Source of the DNA: Deltaproteobacteria bacterium
Lineage (GTDB): Bacteria; Desulfobacterota; Binatia; Binatales; Binataceae
Length of the DNA: 50,008 bases
Assembly: GCA_003135855.1 (NCBI GenBank)
Contig: PNBD01000153.1
Span: 56,315-106,322 of the forward strand
Reading direction: 5' to 3'
Part shown: piece after piece, positions 22,002 through 31,359 of the stretch
Layout of the letters: the number at the start of each line of letters is the position of its first letter
How positions within the stretch are numbered: the first letter of the stretch is position 1
The notes under the pieces: generated by a model
Told to the model about the DNA's origin: nothing
Databases searched by the model: none
What the model saw: only the letters and a program-made list of their open reading frames with translations
Translations under genes and position numbers: made by a program

Positions 22002-24155
22002 CTACGATTGGATATTCTCGTCGCGTGTCGCCGGCGATTCCGATTCGGAAGAGACTTCCTCGATCGACGGTTCGCCGGTTTGTTGCTCAGCTTGCTCGAC
22101 GTCGTCGAGGAGCGCGGCCATCTGATCCAGATGCCGCTTGATTTCGCCTGCCAGTTGCAGATTCACTCCCTTGACCGCCGCGATTTCCTCGACCGTCGCG
22201 GCGCGAATCCGCCGCAGACTGCCGAAATGCCGCAGCATCGCCCGCCGGCGCGTCGGACCGATTCCTTCGATATCGTCGAGCACAGAGCGCAGCCGCGCGC
22301 GACGCCGCAGTTCGCGGTTGTAGGTGATCGCGAAACGATGCGCTTCGTCACGAATCCGCACCAGCAGAAACAGCGCGGTAGAATTTTTCGCCAGGATGAT
22401 CGGATCTTTGCGATTCGGCAGAAAGACGCGCTCCTCGGATTTGGTCACCTCGATTTCGCGCCCGTCGTTCAGGACATGCTGCTTGGCCAGCGAGACGCAA
22501 TCGATATGTTCGCGCAGGTTGAATTCCGTGAGCACCTGGAGCGCGACGTTGAGCTGGCCCTTGCCGCCGTCGATCACCCAAAGGTCGGGGAACAGGTTTT
22601 CCCGCACTGCGCGCGTGAGGCGACGCTTCAGTACTTCGTACATGCTGGCGAAATCGTCCTGGCCCTCGAAACTTCGGATGCGATAGCGGCGATAGAGATT
22701 TTTCTGCGGCTCGCCTTCGTCGAAAGTGACCTGCGAGCCCACCACCATCGAGCCTTGCAGATTCGAGATGTCGTAGCATTCGATTCGCTTTGGCGAGTTG
22801 CGCAGATGCAGCTTGGTGCGCAATTCCTCGAGCATCTGCTCGCGCGTCTTTTCATTATCGCGCCGGCTGGCGAAGCTTTGCCGCGCATTTTCCATCGCCA
22901 TCTCGAGCAGGCGCAACTTTTCACCGCGCTGCGGCACAAGCACTTCGCATTTCTTGCCGCGCCGCTCTGAGAGCAGTTCCGCGCGCACGTCGGCGTCTTC
23001 CAGTTCGACCGGCAGGATCACTTCGTCGGGCACAATCCGCGCGCCCGAGTAGTACTGCACGGTCAGGTCGGACAGTACTTCGTCGATTGAGAACTCAAGG
23101 TCCTGGAAACTCCATCCCTGCGTACTCGTGAGTTTCCCACTGCGCACGATCAGCACGATCGCTTCGATGTACCCGCCTTCGCGATAGATTCCGAAAACGT
23201 CCTGATCGATTCCCCAATGATGCAGCACGGTTTGCCGCTCGACGGTCTTTTCGATCGCGCGCACCTGGTCGCGAATCCGCGCTGCCTCCTCGAACTCGAG
23301 GCGCGACGCGTGATCCTTCATCTGATCGCGCAGCGCGCGCAGCAGTTCGAGATTCTTGCCTTCGAGCAGCAGCTGCGCAGCTTGTAGATGAGTGCCGTAT
23401 TCGTCGCGATCGACCGGCAGGCAGCATGGCCCGAGGCATCGCTTGATTTGATATTCGAGGCACGGCCGCGAGCGATTGCGAAAGACCGTGTCGGTGCAGG
23501 TGCGGAGCGGAAACACTTTGCGGATGACGTCGATCGTCTCGCGAAGACCGTCCGCCGACCCGAACGGTCCGAAATAGCGTCCGCCGTCCTTTACGATCTT
23601 TCGCGTCACGGTGATTCGCGGCCACGCGTGATTGGTAATTTTCGCGCTCAGGTACGATTTGTCGTCTTTGAGTCGGATATTGTACTTCGGCCGGTACTGC
23701 TTGATCAGGTTGTTCTCGAGAATCAGCGCCTCTTTCTCGCTGGCGGTGACGATCGTGTCGAAGTCGCGCACCTTGCGCATCAGGAAGCGCACCTGGAAAC
23801 GGCCGTCGCCGCCGTCGCGAAAATAGGCGCGCACTCGCGATCGAAGAGACTTCGCCTTGCCGACGTAGAGGACCTTGCCCGCGCGATCGCGCAGCAGATA
23901 GACGCCCGCTTCGACTGAGGTGATTTCGAGCTTGCGAGTTATGGAGTCGGTTTGGTCTTTTGCAGCGGGCGTCGCATCGGAATCACTGTCCCGAGCTTCA
24001 GATGGAGCGGTGGCATCGCCCTGCCCCACGGCCTCGACGGTCGACTCCTTCGGATACTCGACCAACGAGCTGTATTGCGGTCCGATCGACTTGGTTGGCG
24101 CGGCGCTGGACGGCGATGCGTTGTCGCGCTTCTGACTATCCGCCTCGTTAGGCAT
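22002..24155 (-). CDS. uvrC: Excinuclease ABC subunit C (with ~75-aa N-terminal extension as called)
   Basis: GVYLLRDRAGKVLYVGKAKSLRSRVRAYF GIY-YIG; CYDISNLQGSMVVGSQVTFDEGEPQKNLYRRYRI; C-terminal HhH. Confidence 0.96.
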   Translation of the reverse strand: MPNEADSQKRDNASPSSAAPTKSIGPQYSSLVEYPKESTVEAVGQGDATAPSEARDSDSDATPAAKDQTDSITRKLEITSVEAGVYLLRDRAGKVLYVGKAKSLRSRVRAYFRDGGDGRFQVRFLMRKVRDFDTIVTASEKEALILENNLIKQYRPKYNIRLKDDKSYLSAKITNHAWPRITVTRKIVKDGGRYFGPFGSADGLRETIDVIRKVFPLRTCTDTVFRNRSRPCLEYQIKRCLGPCCLPVDRDEYGTHLQAAQLLLEGKNLELLRALRDQMKDHASRLEFEEAARIRDQVRAIEKTVERQTVLHHWGIDQDVFGIYREGGYIEAIVLIVRSGKLTSTQGWSFQDLEFSIDEVLSDLTVQYYSGARIVPDEVILPVELEDADVRAELLSERRGKKCEVLVPQRGEKLRLLEMAMENARQSFASRRDNEKTREQMLEELRTKLHLRNSPKRIECYDISNLQGSMVVGSQVTFDEGEPQKNLYRRYRIRSFEGQDDFASMYEVLKRRLTRAVRENLFPDLWVIDGGKGQLNVALQVLTEFNLREHIDCVSLAKQHVLNDGREIEVTKSEERVFLPNRKDPIILAKNSTALFLLVRIRDEAHRFAITYNRELRRRARLRSVLDDIEGIGPTRRRAMLRHFGSLRRIRAATVEEIAAVKGVNLQLAGEIKRHLDQMAALLDDVEQAEQQTGEPSIEEVSSESESPATRDENIQS

Positions 24156-24303
24156 CGTCGCGGATTATAGCATCGTCGAGCGCCGGCCGCCTTCAACTGC
24201 GAGTTCGCGAGGATTACCCCAAAACGCCAAATCGTTGCTATTGAGACAGTCTGCAATCGTATCGAAACGTCCCGCGCAGCGGGCGCGCAGGAGGAATTAC
24301 ATC

Positions 24304-25134
24304 ATGGGCAAACTAGACGGAAAGGTAGCGGTTATCACCGGCGCAGCGAGCGGGATGGGTCGCGCGACCGCGCTCCGATTCGCGAAAGAAGGCGCATCGA
24401 TCGTGCTCGCCGACTTGAATTCGCAGGGCGGCGAAACCGCCGTGGCGGAATGCGCGGCGGCCGGCGCGCGCGCAGTCTTCCAGCGCGTCGACGTGACCAG
24501 TGAGGTGGATATCAAAAGCGCAGTCGATCGCGCGGTGAAGGAATACGGGCGACTCGACATCATGTTCAACAATGCCGGTATCGCCGGTGCCGTCGGTCCC
24601 ATCGAGAAAGTTGAATCAACCGACTGGGACAAAACCATCGCTACACTGCTGCGCGCGGTCTTCCTTGGAATGAAATATTCGATTCCCGAGATGCGCAAAG
24701 CCGGCGGCGGCTCGATCATCTCGACCGCCTCGGTCGCGGCGCTCCAAGGCGTCGGTTATTTGGCGGCGTACGCGGCGGCCAAGGCAGCGGTAGTGAATCT
24801 CACCGCGTCAGTGGCGATCGAACTCGGGCACGATCATATCCGCGTCAATTGCATCTGCCCCGGCGGCGTTAATACTCCGCTGATTCATCGCGGAGCGCCG
24901 GGCGCTTTCGAACACGCCGAGGCGCGCATGGCGAAAGCGCAACCGATTCCGCGCGCCGGTCGCCCCGACGATATCGCCAACATGGCGCTGTTTCTCGCGT
25001 CGGACGAAGCGGAATGGATTACCGGCACCGCGATGGTCGTCGATGGCGGAATGGCTACGGGCAACACCCGCTTCCGGACGCGTGGACTGCCCGACAGCGG
25101 CTTCTCCGGCCCGTCCTTTGAAATGGGCTCATGA
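24304..25134 (+). CDS. Short-chain dehydrogenase/reductase
   Basis: ORF 24235..25134; start ATG 24304 after AGGAGG; GKVAVITGAASGMGRATALRF, NNAGIAG, YAAAK. Confidence 0.93.
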   Translation: MGKLDGKVAVITGAASGMGRATALRFAKEGASIVLADLNSQGGETAVAECAAAGARAVFQRVDVTSEVDIKSAVDRAVKEYGRLDIMFNNAGIAGAVGPIEKVESTDWDKTIATLLRAVFLGMKYSIPEMRKAGGGSIISTASVAALQGVGYLAAYAAAKAAVVNLTASVAIELGHDHIRVNCICPGGVNTPLIHRGAPGAFEHAEARMAKAQPIPRAGRPDDIANMALFLASDEAEWITGTAMVVDGGMATGNTRFRTRGLPDSGFSGPSFEMGS

Positions 25135-25273
25135 AATTGGCAAAAGGCCGACCTTTCGGGAGGCACGAGCGCCGCGAGTCCCGAGTCCGGAGCTTAGCGG
25201 AGGCGAGGGCAACAGGAATTAGTCAATCTCGAACGACCTATTATCAGTGGCAACGTAAAGCGAGGAACTTGAA

Positions 25274-26116
25274 ATGGGCAGACTGAGCGGCAAAGTTGCA
25301 ATCATCACCGGCGCGTCGAGCGGAATGGGACGAGCGACTTCAATCCGGTTCGCCGGCGAAGGCGCGTCAATCGTAGTCGCGGACCTCAATCAGGAAGGCG
25401 GCGAAGCATCCGTTCGTGAGTGCAAGGAGAACGGCGGCAACGCGGTGTTCCAGAAGACCGACGTTTCCGCCGAAGCGGAAATCAAGGCGCTGGTCGCGCG
25501 CGCGGTCAAGGAATTCGGCCGCGTCGATATCATGTACAACAACGCGGGCATCGGCGGCGCGGTCGGACCGCTTGAAGAGATCTCAGTCGAGGATTGGGAC
25601 AAGAGCCAGGCAGTTTTGCTGCGCGGCGTGTTCTTAGGCATCAAGCATTCGGTACCCGAGATGCGCAAAGTGGGCGGCGGATCGATTATTTCGACGGCCT
25701 CGGTTGCGGGCCTGCGAGGCTTCCAGGGCCTGCACGCCTACTGCGCCGCGAAGGCCGGCGTGGTGAATCTGACTCGCTCGGCGTCGCTGGAATTCGCCAA
25801 GGACAAAATCCGCATCAATTGCATCTGTCCGGGCGGAATCAACACGCCGATCCTCCATCGCAATCAGCCCGGCGTGAAGGAAGCGATGGAGGATTTTCTC
25901 GCTAAGGGTCAGCCGTATCCTCGCGCAGGACATCCGGAGGACATTGCCGCGATGGCGTTGTTCCTCGCGAGCGACGATTCAGAATTCGTTACCGGACAAG
26001 CGATGGTCGTGGACGGCGGCCTCACCGTGGGCAGCGGCTTTGCGAATCAGCGGACCGACACTGCGCAGCAGATACTACCGCCGCGCGGCTTCATGGGACC
26101 GTCATTCGAGGGCTGA
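25274..26116 (+). CDS. Short-chain dehydrogenase/reductase (paralogue of the upstream SDR)
   Basis: 280-aa ORF; GKVAIITGASSGMGRATSIRF, NNAGIGG, YCAAK. Confidence 0.93.
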   Translation: MGRLSGKVAIITGASSGMGRATSIRFAGEGASIVVADLNQEGGEASVRECKENGGNAVFQKTDVSAEAEIKALVARAVKEFGRVDIMYNNAGIGGAVGPLEEISVEDWDKSQAVLLRGVFLGIKHSVPEMRKVGGGSIISTASVAGLRGFQGLHAYCAAKAGVVNLTRSASLEFAKDKIRINCICPGGINTPILHRNQPGVKEAMEDFLAKGQPYPRAGHPEDIAAMALFLASDDSEFVTGQAMVVDGGLTVGSGFANQRTDTAQQILPPRGFMGPSFEG

Positions 26117-26123
26117 ACATCAC

Positions 26124-26232
26124 GAACCACGGAGACACCAAGGCACCAAGTTGGAGGGGATATTTCTTAAAGGAATTCCCTTTTAAAAAAAGAGTCCTTC
26201 CGACTTTGTGTCTTCGTGCCTTGGTGGTGATA
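26124..26232. repeat. Palindromic intergenic repeat element, copy 1
   Basis: Imperfect inverted repeat: ACCACGGAGACACCAAGGCACCAAGTTGGAGGGG... / ...CCTTCCGACTTTGTGTCTTCGTGCCTTGGTGGT. Confidence 0.8.
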
Positions 26233-26235
26233 GCC

Positions 26236-27243
26236 TCATGGGCGCGGATAGCCCGGTAATCGCACCTGCATCGCGGTCGGATATTCAGGGGCCGGGGCGC
26301 TCGCCTTATCCAACGCGGCGATCTCAGCCGCTTCGAGCCGAAAGCCGATCGTGCCGAGATTCTGCTCGTTTTGCTCTTCCGTGCGAGCGCCGTAAATTAC
26401 CGAGCTGACGCTGCGCTGCTGATTCACCCACGCCAGCGCGACCTGCGACACGGGACGCCCGCGCTCCTTGGCGATCTGCTCGACCGCCTCGAGCGTCGAG
26501 TAATTGCGCTCGTTGGCGAGCCGTCCCCAAATATCCTGCTTCGCAAGCCGGCTATCCTCTGGTGGCCGCTGACCCGATCGATACTTGCCGGTCAGAAATC
26601 CTCCGCCGAGCGGACTCCACGGGATCACGCCGACGCCTTCCGCAACGCACGACGGCAGGATCTCCCGCTCGACGTCGCGCGAAATCAAACTGTATTGCGG
26701 CTGCAGGCAATCGAAGCGCGCGAAATCGTGTTTGTCGCTGACCCACAAGCTCTTCATCAGTTGCCAAGCCGTGAAATTCGACGCACCGATGTACCGAACT
26801 TTGCCTTAACGCACCAAATCGTCGAGCGCGCGCATCGTCTCCTCGATCGGCGTCTCGAAGTCCCACGAATGCACCTGGTACAGATCGATGTAATCCGTCT
26901 TCAAGCGTCGCAAGCTGTTTTCGACTTCCGACATGATATGGCCGCGCGAAAGCCCAATTTGATTCGGCGGGACCGGCTTGCCGATAAAAGCGTTCGCGTT
27001 GAAGCGAACTTTCGTCGCAACCACCAGCGAATTTCGCCGCTCGCCTAATATATTTCCAAGAATCGCTTCGGACGCGCCCGCCGCATACACATTCGCCGTA
27101 TCGAGAAAATTGCCGCCAACGTCGATGAAACGATCGAGTATTTTTCGAGCAGTGGCTTCATCAGTCTCACGTCCAAACGTCATGCATCCGAGGCACAGTT
27201 CTGAAACTTTCAATCCAGTGGCACCAATTCGACGATATTCCAT
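26236..27243 (-). pseudogene. Aldo/keto reductase interrupted by one in-frame TAA
   Basis: ORFs 26806..27243 ([24 protein letters not shown]...ALDDLVR*) and 26236..26757 are in the same frame; reading past TAA (26806-26808) gives ...DDLVR*GKVRYIGASNFTAWQLMKSLW..., contiguous AKR sequence. Confidence 0.85.
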
Positions 27244-27298
27244 GGCTTTTCTTGAGTTCCTCCGCGATCGAGTTTAGTCCGATCGCGCAGCCGGACAA

Positions 27299-27495
27299 TC
27301 AAAATATTTCGATTGAATAATCTTTTGATCGCATCGTCTCAATAATTGGGTGCAAACGGCTCTGGCACCCTCTGGTTGGATGCTCCTCCCACCAACCAGA
27401 CCTGCCGTCCGAAGCGTACTCGGACGGTTGCTACGAACAGGCGGGCAATGAAGAGTTCCCCCCCTCTCCATGTGCCCGCCATTTTTTTTCCTTTT
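27299..27495 (+). ncRNA. Candidate structured small RNA with 4-5 consecutive hairpins
   Basis: Exact complementary arms: 27348-27353/27365-27370; 27371-27379/27392-27400; 27405-27412/27420-27427; 27440-27447/27473-27480; last hairpin followed by ATTTTTTTTCC. AT-rich inverted repeat 27299-27308/27319-27328 just upstream. Confidence 0.55.
27440..27491 (+). terminator. Intrinsic terminator at the end of the candidate sRNA
   Basis: GGCGGGCA...TGCCCGCC stem followed by ATTTTTTTTCC on + strand. Confidence 0.7.
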
Positions 27496-27499
27496 TCAA

Positions 27500-27593
27500 T
27501 CTCACCACCAAGACACGAAGGCACAACGGAAGAGTATTTCTGTTAAGAAAATACCCTTCCGACTTGGTGCCCTGGTGCCCTTAGTGGCTAGTC
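27500..27593. repeat. Palindromic intergenic repeat element, copy 2
   Basis: CACCACCAAGACACGAAGGCACAACGGAAGAGTATTTCTGTTAAGAAAATACCCTTCCGACTTGGTGCCCTGGTGCCCTTAGTGGC; self-complementary and similar to copy 1. Confidence 0.8.
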
Positions 27594-27644
27594 CTACGCC
27601 GCGATGCCTTGACAGCGCGTATCTGCATCGGCAACGTCATCACG

Positions 27645-29168
27645 ATGTCGTGGTGGCTTCGATGGCTAGTGATCTCGCCGGTTGTTCTGTTAATTGCAGC
27701 AGCGATGATGCTCAGTTGCGGCGGTAGTAGCGGTACCGTCGCAACTCCAACGCCGCCGCCCGGCTTTACGCTTCAATCAATAAACGTTGCTGATGGGCCG
27801 CCGACCTCGCCCACGCCGACTCCGTCGACCACCCCCAAAGGCAAGACGCCCACGATGACGCCGCGACCGGCCGCTACCAGCACCACAGTGCCAAACTCGG
27901 TGCCGACGGGTGGGCTCGTCCAGTTCAACGCCCAGGGAACTTTCCTGAAGCTGACGAACATCACTCGAATTCTCGATATCACCACTGGCCCGAACACGCT
28001 GTGGGGTTCGAGCAATCAGAGCGTCCTGGTTCCGCCTTCAACCGCCAATAACGGCGGCTCTTACACGACGGCGGCGCCAGGATGCGCCTGCATCACTGCG
28101 AGCTCATCGGGAATCATCAGCCAGTCCGTTGGAATCGGTGTCTATGTTGATGTGACCACCTGCCCTGCGTGCAGCGCCGCGGCGATGGTTTCCAGCGCGG
28201 TGCGCGCGCTGGATGCATCCAGCCTCGCGGCGCCGATTCAAAATGCGGGCATCCTGATGTGGACCTTCTACGCGGGCGCGCAACTTCGCGGCGGGATCGC
28301 GACGGCGCCTGACCACTCGATCTATTTCATCACGAGCGATGGAGTCCTGCGTGGTGTCGATTCTAGCGGTCTCGAAATTCTGCATCGGGCGGCGGACGGC
28401 AACGCACCGGTGGTTCTCTCGGATGGAACGATTGTCGCGAAGTCCGGGCCGCTCGAGCTAACTGCGGTCGGCGCCGACGGTCGCCTGAAATGGCATTCCG
28501 AAATTGGTCCCGGCGCCGGGCCAATTGCCGCCAACGACACGGCGATCTATGCGTCGTCGGGTACCGACCTGCTGTCTTTCAGCACTGGCGGCGCGCTCAA
28601 CTGGCGCGTCAACGTCGGGAAGGTCGCGAGCGCGGTCGCGACGACCGACGGCGCCGTGATCGGCACCTCGCTTGGAGCGATCACGTCGCTCGCGAGCGAC
28701 GGCGCGGTTGCATGGACGTTCGCGCCCGCCGGCGGATTCTCGGGCGCGCTCGCCACTGCCGACGACGTGATCTATGCGGGCTCGGCATCTGGCGCGATCT
28801 ACGCGCTCGATTCTCGCACTGGCAAGGAAGCATGGCACGTCAGCACGCGTCATCCTGTGATAGCGGGCCCGGCCGTAAGTCCTTCGGGACTGGTATTCTT
28901 CGGCTCCGACGCCGTTTACGGCGTTTCTCCCGACGGCCAGATCAAATGGACGCAGCCTGCGGTAAAGCCAAGCTCCAGCTCGATGTCGGCAGTCGGCACC
29001 GACGGAGTGTTCGGCGTCGATAGTTCCGAGATCGGCGCGATGCTTGGCGTCGACGGCAATTTCAACTGGTCGTCGGGAAGCTTCGGCAAGATTGCGACGA
29101 TCGCGGCGTCGTCAGACGGGATTCTTTACGTCGGCAACGCCGACGGCCGAATCTTCGCAGTCAAGTAG
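27645..29168 (+). CDS. PQQ-like beta-propeller lipoprotein with Thr/Pro-rich linker
   Basis: ORF 27609..29168; start ATG 27645; TM/lipobox ...AAAMMLSCGG; linker TPTPSTTPKGKTPTMTPRP; repeated W-x-x-blade units (GAINWRVNVG, GAVAWTFAPAG, KEAWHVSTRH). Confidence 0.8.
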   Translation: MSWWLRWLVISPVVLLIAAAMMLSCGGSSGTVATPTPPPGFTLQSINVADGPPTSPTPTPSTTPKGKTPTMTPRPAATSTTVPNSVPTGGLVQFNAQGTFLKLTNITRILDITTGPNTLWGSSNQSVLVPPSTANNGGSYTTAAPGCACITASSSGIISQSVGIGVYVDVTTCPACSAAAMVSSAVRALDASSLAAPIQNAGILMWTFYAGAQLRGGIATAPDHSIYFITSDGVLRGVDSSGLEILHRAADGNAPVVLSDGTIVAKSGPLELTAVGADGRLKWHSEIGPGAGPIAANDTAIYASSGTDLLSFSTGGALNWRVNVGKVASAVATTDGAVIGTSLGAITSLASDGAVAWTFAPAGGFSGALATADDVIYAGSASGAIYALDSRTGKEAWHVSTRHPVIAGPAVSPSGLVFFGSDAVYGVSPDGQIKWTQPAVKPSSSSMSAVGTDGVFGVDSSEIGAMLGVDGNFNWSSGSFGKIATIAASSDGILYVGNADGRIFAVK

Positions 29169-29233
29169 TCTCCGCTTGCGCGACGACTCAGCAGTGAGGT
29201 GCGAACGATCGCATAACATGCGATCATAGAAAC

Positions 29234-29734
29234 ATGAGCGCCATCGACATCATCAAGCGCCGTCTCAAGGAAGATCGCGTTCCCGAGACTCCCGACGAAA
29301 TCAGCCGCAAAAAGAAACGCCCGCGCGAAGTCGCGTTCATGGACGTGAACCTGTGCTTCCCCTGCGGCAAGTGCCCGGAGTTTTGCCCCGTTCAATGCCT
29401 CGAATACATGCGGCCGGGATCGGTTCCCGGGCGTGGCGTTCAGCCGGTGCAGGATCGCTTCCAGGAATGCATCGGATGCTACATCTGCGTCGAGGTATGC
29501 GCCCTGCTCACCGACTACGACGCGATCCGGATGTACGACTCGAACATGGTCGAGGACGTGCTCGGCGTGAAAATCACTGACACTCCGCCGGACCCTCCGA
29601 TCCCCGCAGAGCCGTACGAAGAATATTTTTCCGAGGGTGGCTTGTATCGGCACCTCGGCAAGGGCTCGCGCATTCGCGAGAAGATGACTGCCGAAGAGCG
29701 CGCAATTTTCGCCCGCGAACGCGTCCGCAGCTAG
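29234..29734 (+). CDS. Ferredoxin-like protein with two 4Fe-4S-type Cys clusters
   Basis: 166-aa ORF; CFPCGKCPEFCPVQC and CIGCYICVEVC. Confidence 0.82.
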   Translation: MSAIDIIKRRLKEDRVPETPDEISRKKKRPREVAFMDVNLCFPCGKCPEFCPVQCLEYMRPGSVPGRGVQPVQDRFQECIGCYICVEVCALLTDYDAIRMYDSNMVEDVLGVKITDTPPDPPIPAEPYEEYFSEGGLYRHLGKGSRIREKMTAEERAIFARERVRS

Positions 29735-29895
29735 GCGCACTATTTTCCCGCGCTTCACAGTTCAGCTTGCTTACGCACACATTTATCCACAGTTGAGGCC
29801 GCTCGCGCCACTAAAACCGCCCCATACTCGAGCCCCAGATTTGACAGTCGCGCTCATCCCCTACTACGGTAGAATTTCCGAGGGACCACACCGCG

Positions 29896-30546
29896 ATGGA
29901 ACGTAACGCCCGGCGCGCGCAAGTATTGCGCCACGCCAAACGCATATTCGCTCGCAAGGGCTATCACCGGACCAACGTCGCGGATATCATCGCTCGCGCG
30001 CGAATCGCACGCGGCACTTTTTATCTCTACTTCCAGAACAAGAAGGATCTCTTTGAGGAATTGCTCGAGCAAGTGGTGACCGAACTGACGCGACGAATCG
30101 AGCGGCTCCGCGTCGGACCAGCCGAGCCTGACCCGGTGCAACAATTGCGCGCGAATCTCAATCGAGTGCTGAGCTACGTTCTCGCGGAGCGCGAGCTTAC
30201 CGACATCCTGCTCAATCATTCGACCGGTTTCGATCGCGAGCTCGATGAAAAAATTCAGGATTTCTACGATCGGATCGCGGCGTTGATTAAGCGCTCGCTG
30301 GATCTCGGTATCGAGATGAACCTGGTGCGAAGTTCCGATACGCAGGTGGTCGCTTATTGTATTCTCGGCGGAATCAAGGAGGCGATCGCGGTGCTCTCGC
30401 GCAGCCGCCAGAAAGATATTTCGGCGCTGGTCGAGCAGATTCTCGACTTCGGTCTGCGCGGCGTCGCCCGCCCCGAGTTGCTCGAGGCGGTTCGAGCAAT
30501 GGGCGACACCTCATCGAAATTCGCTTCTTTTTTGGGCCCCAACTAG
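29896..30546 (+). CDS. TetR/AcrR-family transcriptional regulator
   Basis: 216-aa ORF; RRAQVLRHAKRIFARKGYHRTNVADIIARARIARGTFYLYFQNKKDLFEELL. Confidence 0.95.
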   Translation: MERNARRAQVLRHAKRIFARKGYHRTNVADIIARARIARGTFYLYFQNKKDLFEELLEQVVTELTRRIERLRVGPAEPDPVQQLRANLNRVLSYVLAERELTDILLNHSTGFDRELDEKIQDFYDRIAALIKRSLDLGIEMNLVRSSDTQVVAYCILGGIKEAIAVLSRSRQKDISALVEQILDFGLRGVARPELLEAVRAMGDTSSKFASFLGPN

Positions 30547-30552
30547 ACTGAC

Positions 30553-31359
30553 ATGTCAGTTTATCAACGTCAGCAACCGGCCAGGACGCCACGCCATGCC
30601 CGAGCGATTTCACCTCGGCGGCGCGCCGCATTCTACGATCTCGACGGCACCCTGATGGACCTGAACCTGGTGCACGCCGCGCTCTTCACCTTCACCAATA
30701 TCGGCGAATGGGGCCGGCGCGTGTCCTACATGATGGCCTTCGTCTCACGCCTGCCGCGCATGTATATCGCCGAACGCCGAGACCGGCGCCTGCTCAATAT
30801 CGTGCTGTTCGAAGCGTTCAAGGGAGTCTCGCGCGACCGGCTGTTTTCGTTGGGCGAGGAATACTGCGAGCGGGTGCTGATTGCTCATCTTTATCCGCGC
30901 GCAATCGAAATGATCGAAGCGAATCGCGCCGCCGGCATCGAACCCGTGCTAGTGACCGGCTCGCCGGATTTCATCGTCGCCCCGCTTGCGGAGCATCTCG
31001 GTATCGACGCGTTCGCGGCGAATCAGTTTATCTTCAGCCGCGGACGCGCAACCGGCCGTCTCTCGGAGCCGATCATGGCCGGCGAGGAGAAAGCAGTCTG
31101 GTGCGGGAAGTGGGCATCGGAGCGCGGAATGGATCTGGCCGACTGCTGGGGCTATGCCGACTCGCACCATGACATGGCGTTTCTGAACGCTATGGGGCAT
31201 CCGGTCGCGGTGAATCCGGATCGCAGACTCAAGGCGGTCGCGATGAACCGGCAGTGGCCGGTGATTCATTTCAAGAAACAATCATCGAAAAACGACAACG
31301 ACTTTTACAACCATTACGACTTCGACAAGTCGACTAGGGAATCGGATGGCGCGACCTGA
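30553..31359 (+). CDS. HAD-IB family hydrolase (SerB-like)
   Basis: 268-aa ORF; AAFYDLDGTLMDLN, LVTGSPDFIVAPLAEHLG, GYADSHHDMAFLNAMGHPVAVNPD. Confidence 0.92.
   Translation: MSVYQRQQPARTPRHARAISPRRRAAFYDLDGTLMDLNLVHAALFTFTNIGEWGRRVSYMMAFVSRLPRMYIAERRDRRLLNIVLFEAFKGVSRDRLFSLGEEYCERVLIAHLYPRAIEMIEANRAAGIEPVLVTGSPDFIVAPLAEHLGIDAFAANQFIFSRGRATGRLSEPIMAGEEKAVWCGKWASERGMDLADCWGYADSHHDMAFLNAMGHPVAVNPDRRLKAVAMNRQWPVIHFKKQSSKNDNDFYNHYDFDKSTRESDGAT

Noticed and set aside
24000-24060. Recurring CGCCCTGCCC(C/T)AC strings in nadC, comEC, uvrC and near 38785
   Set aside because: In nadC and comEC these encode conserved VGQGD motifs; similarity looks like convergence from codon usage rather than a repeat family.
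27339-27524. 61-aa minus ORF over the hairpin array
   Set aside because: Length is unremarkable, there is no known family, and the exact stem complementarity plus + strand terminator fits an RNA element better; kept as the competing hypothesis for the sRNA finding.
29783-29791. Perfect DnaA-box match TTATCCACA
   Set aside because: Only a single box seen with no cluster or obvious DNA unwinding element; insufficient to call oriC despite the parS cluster ~8.6 kb away.
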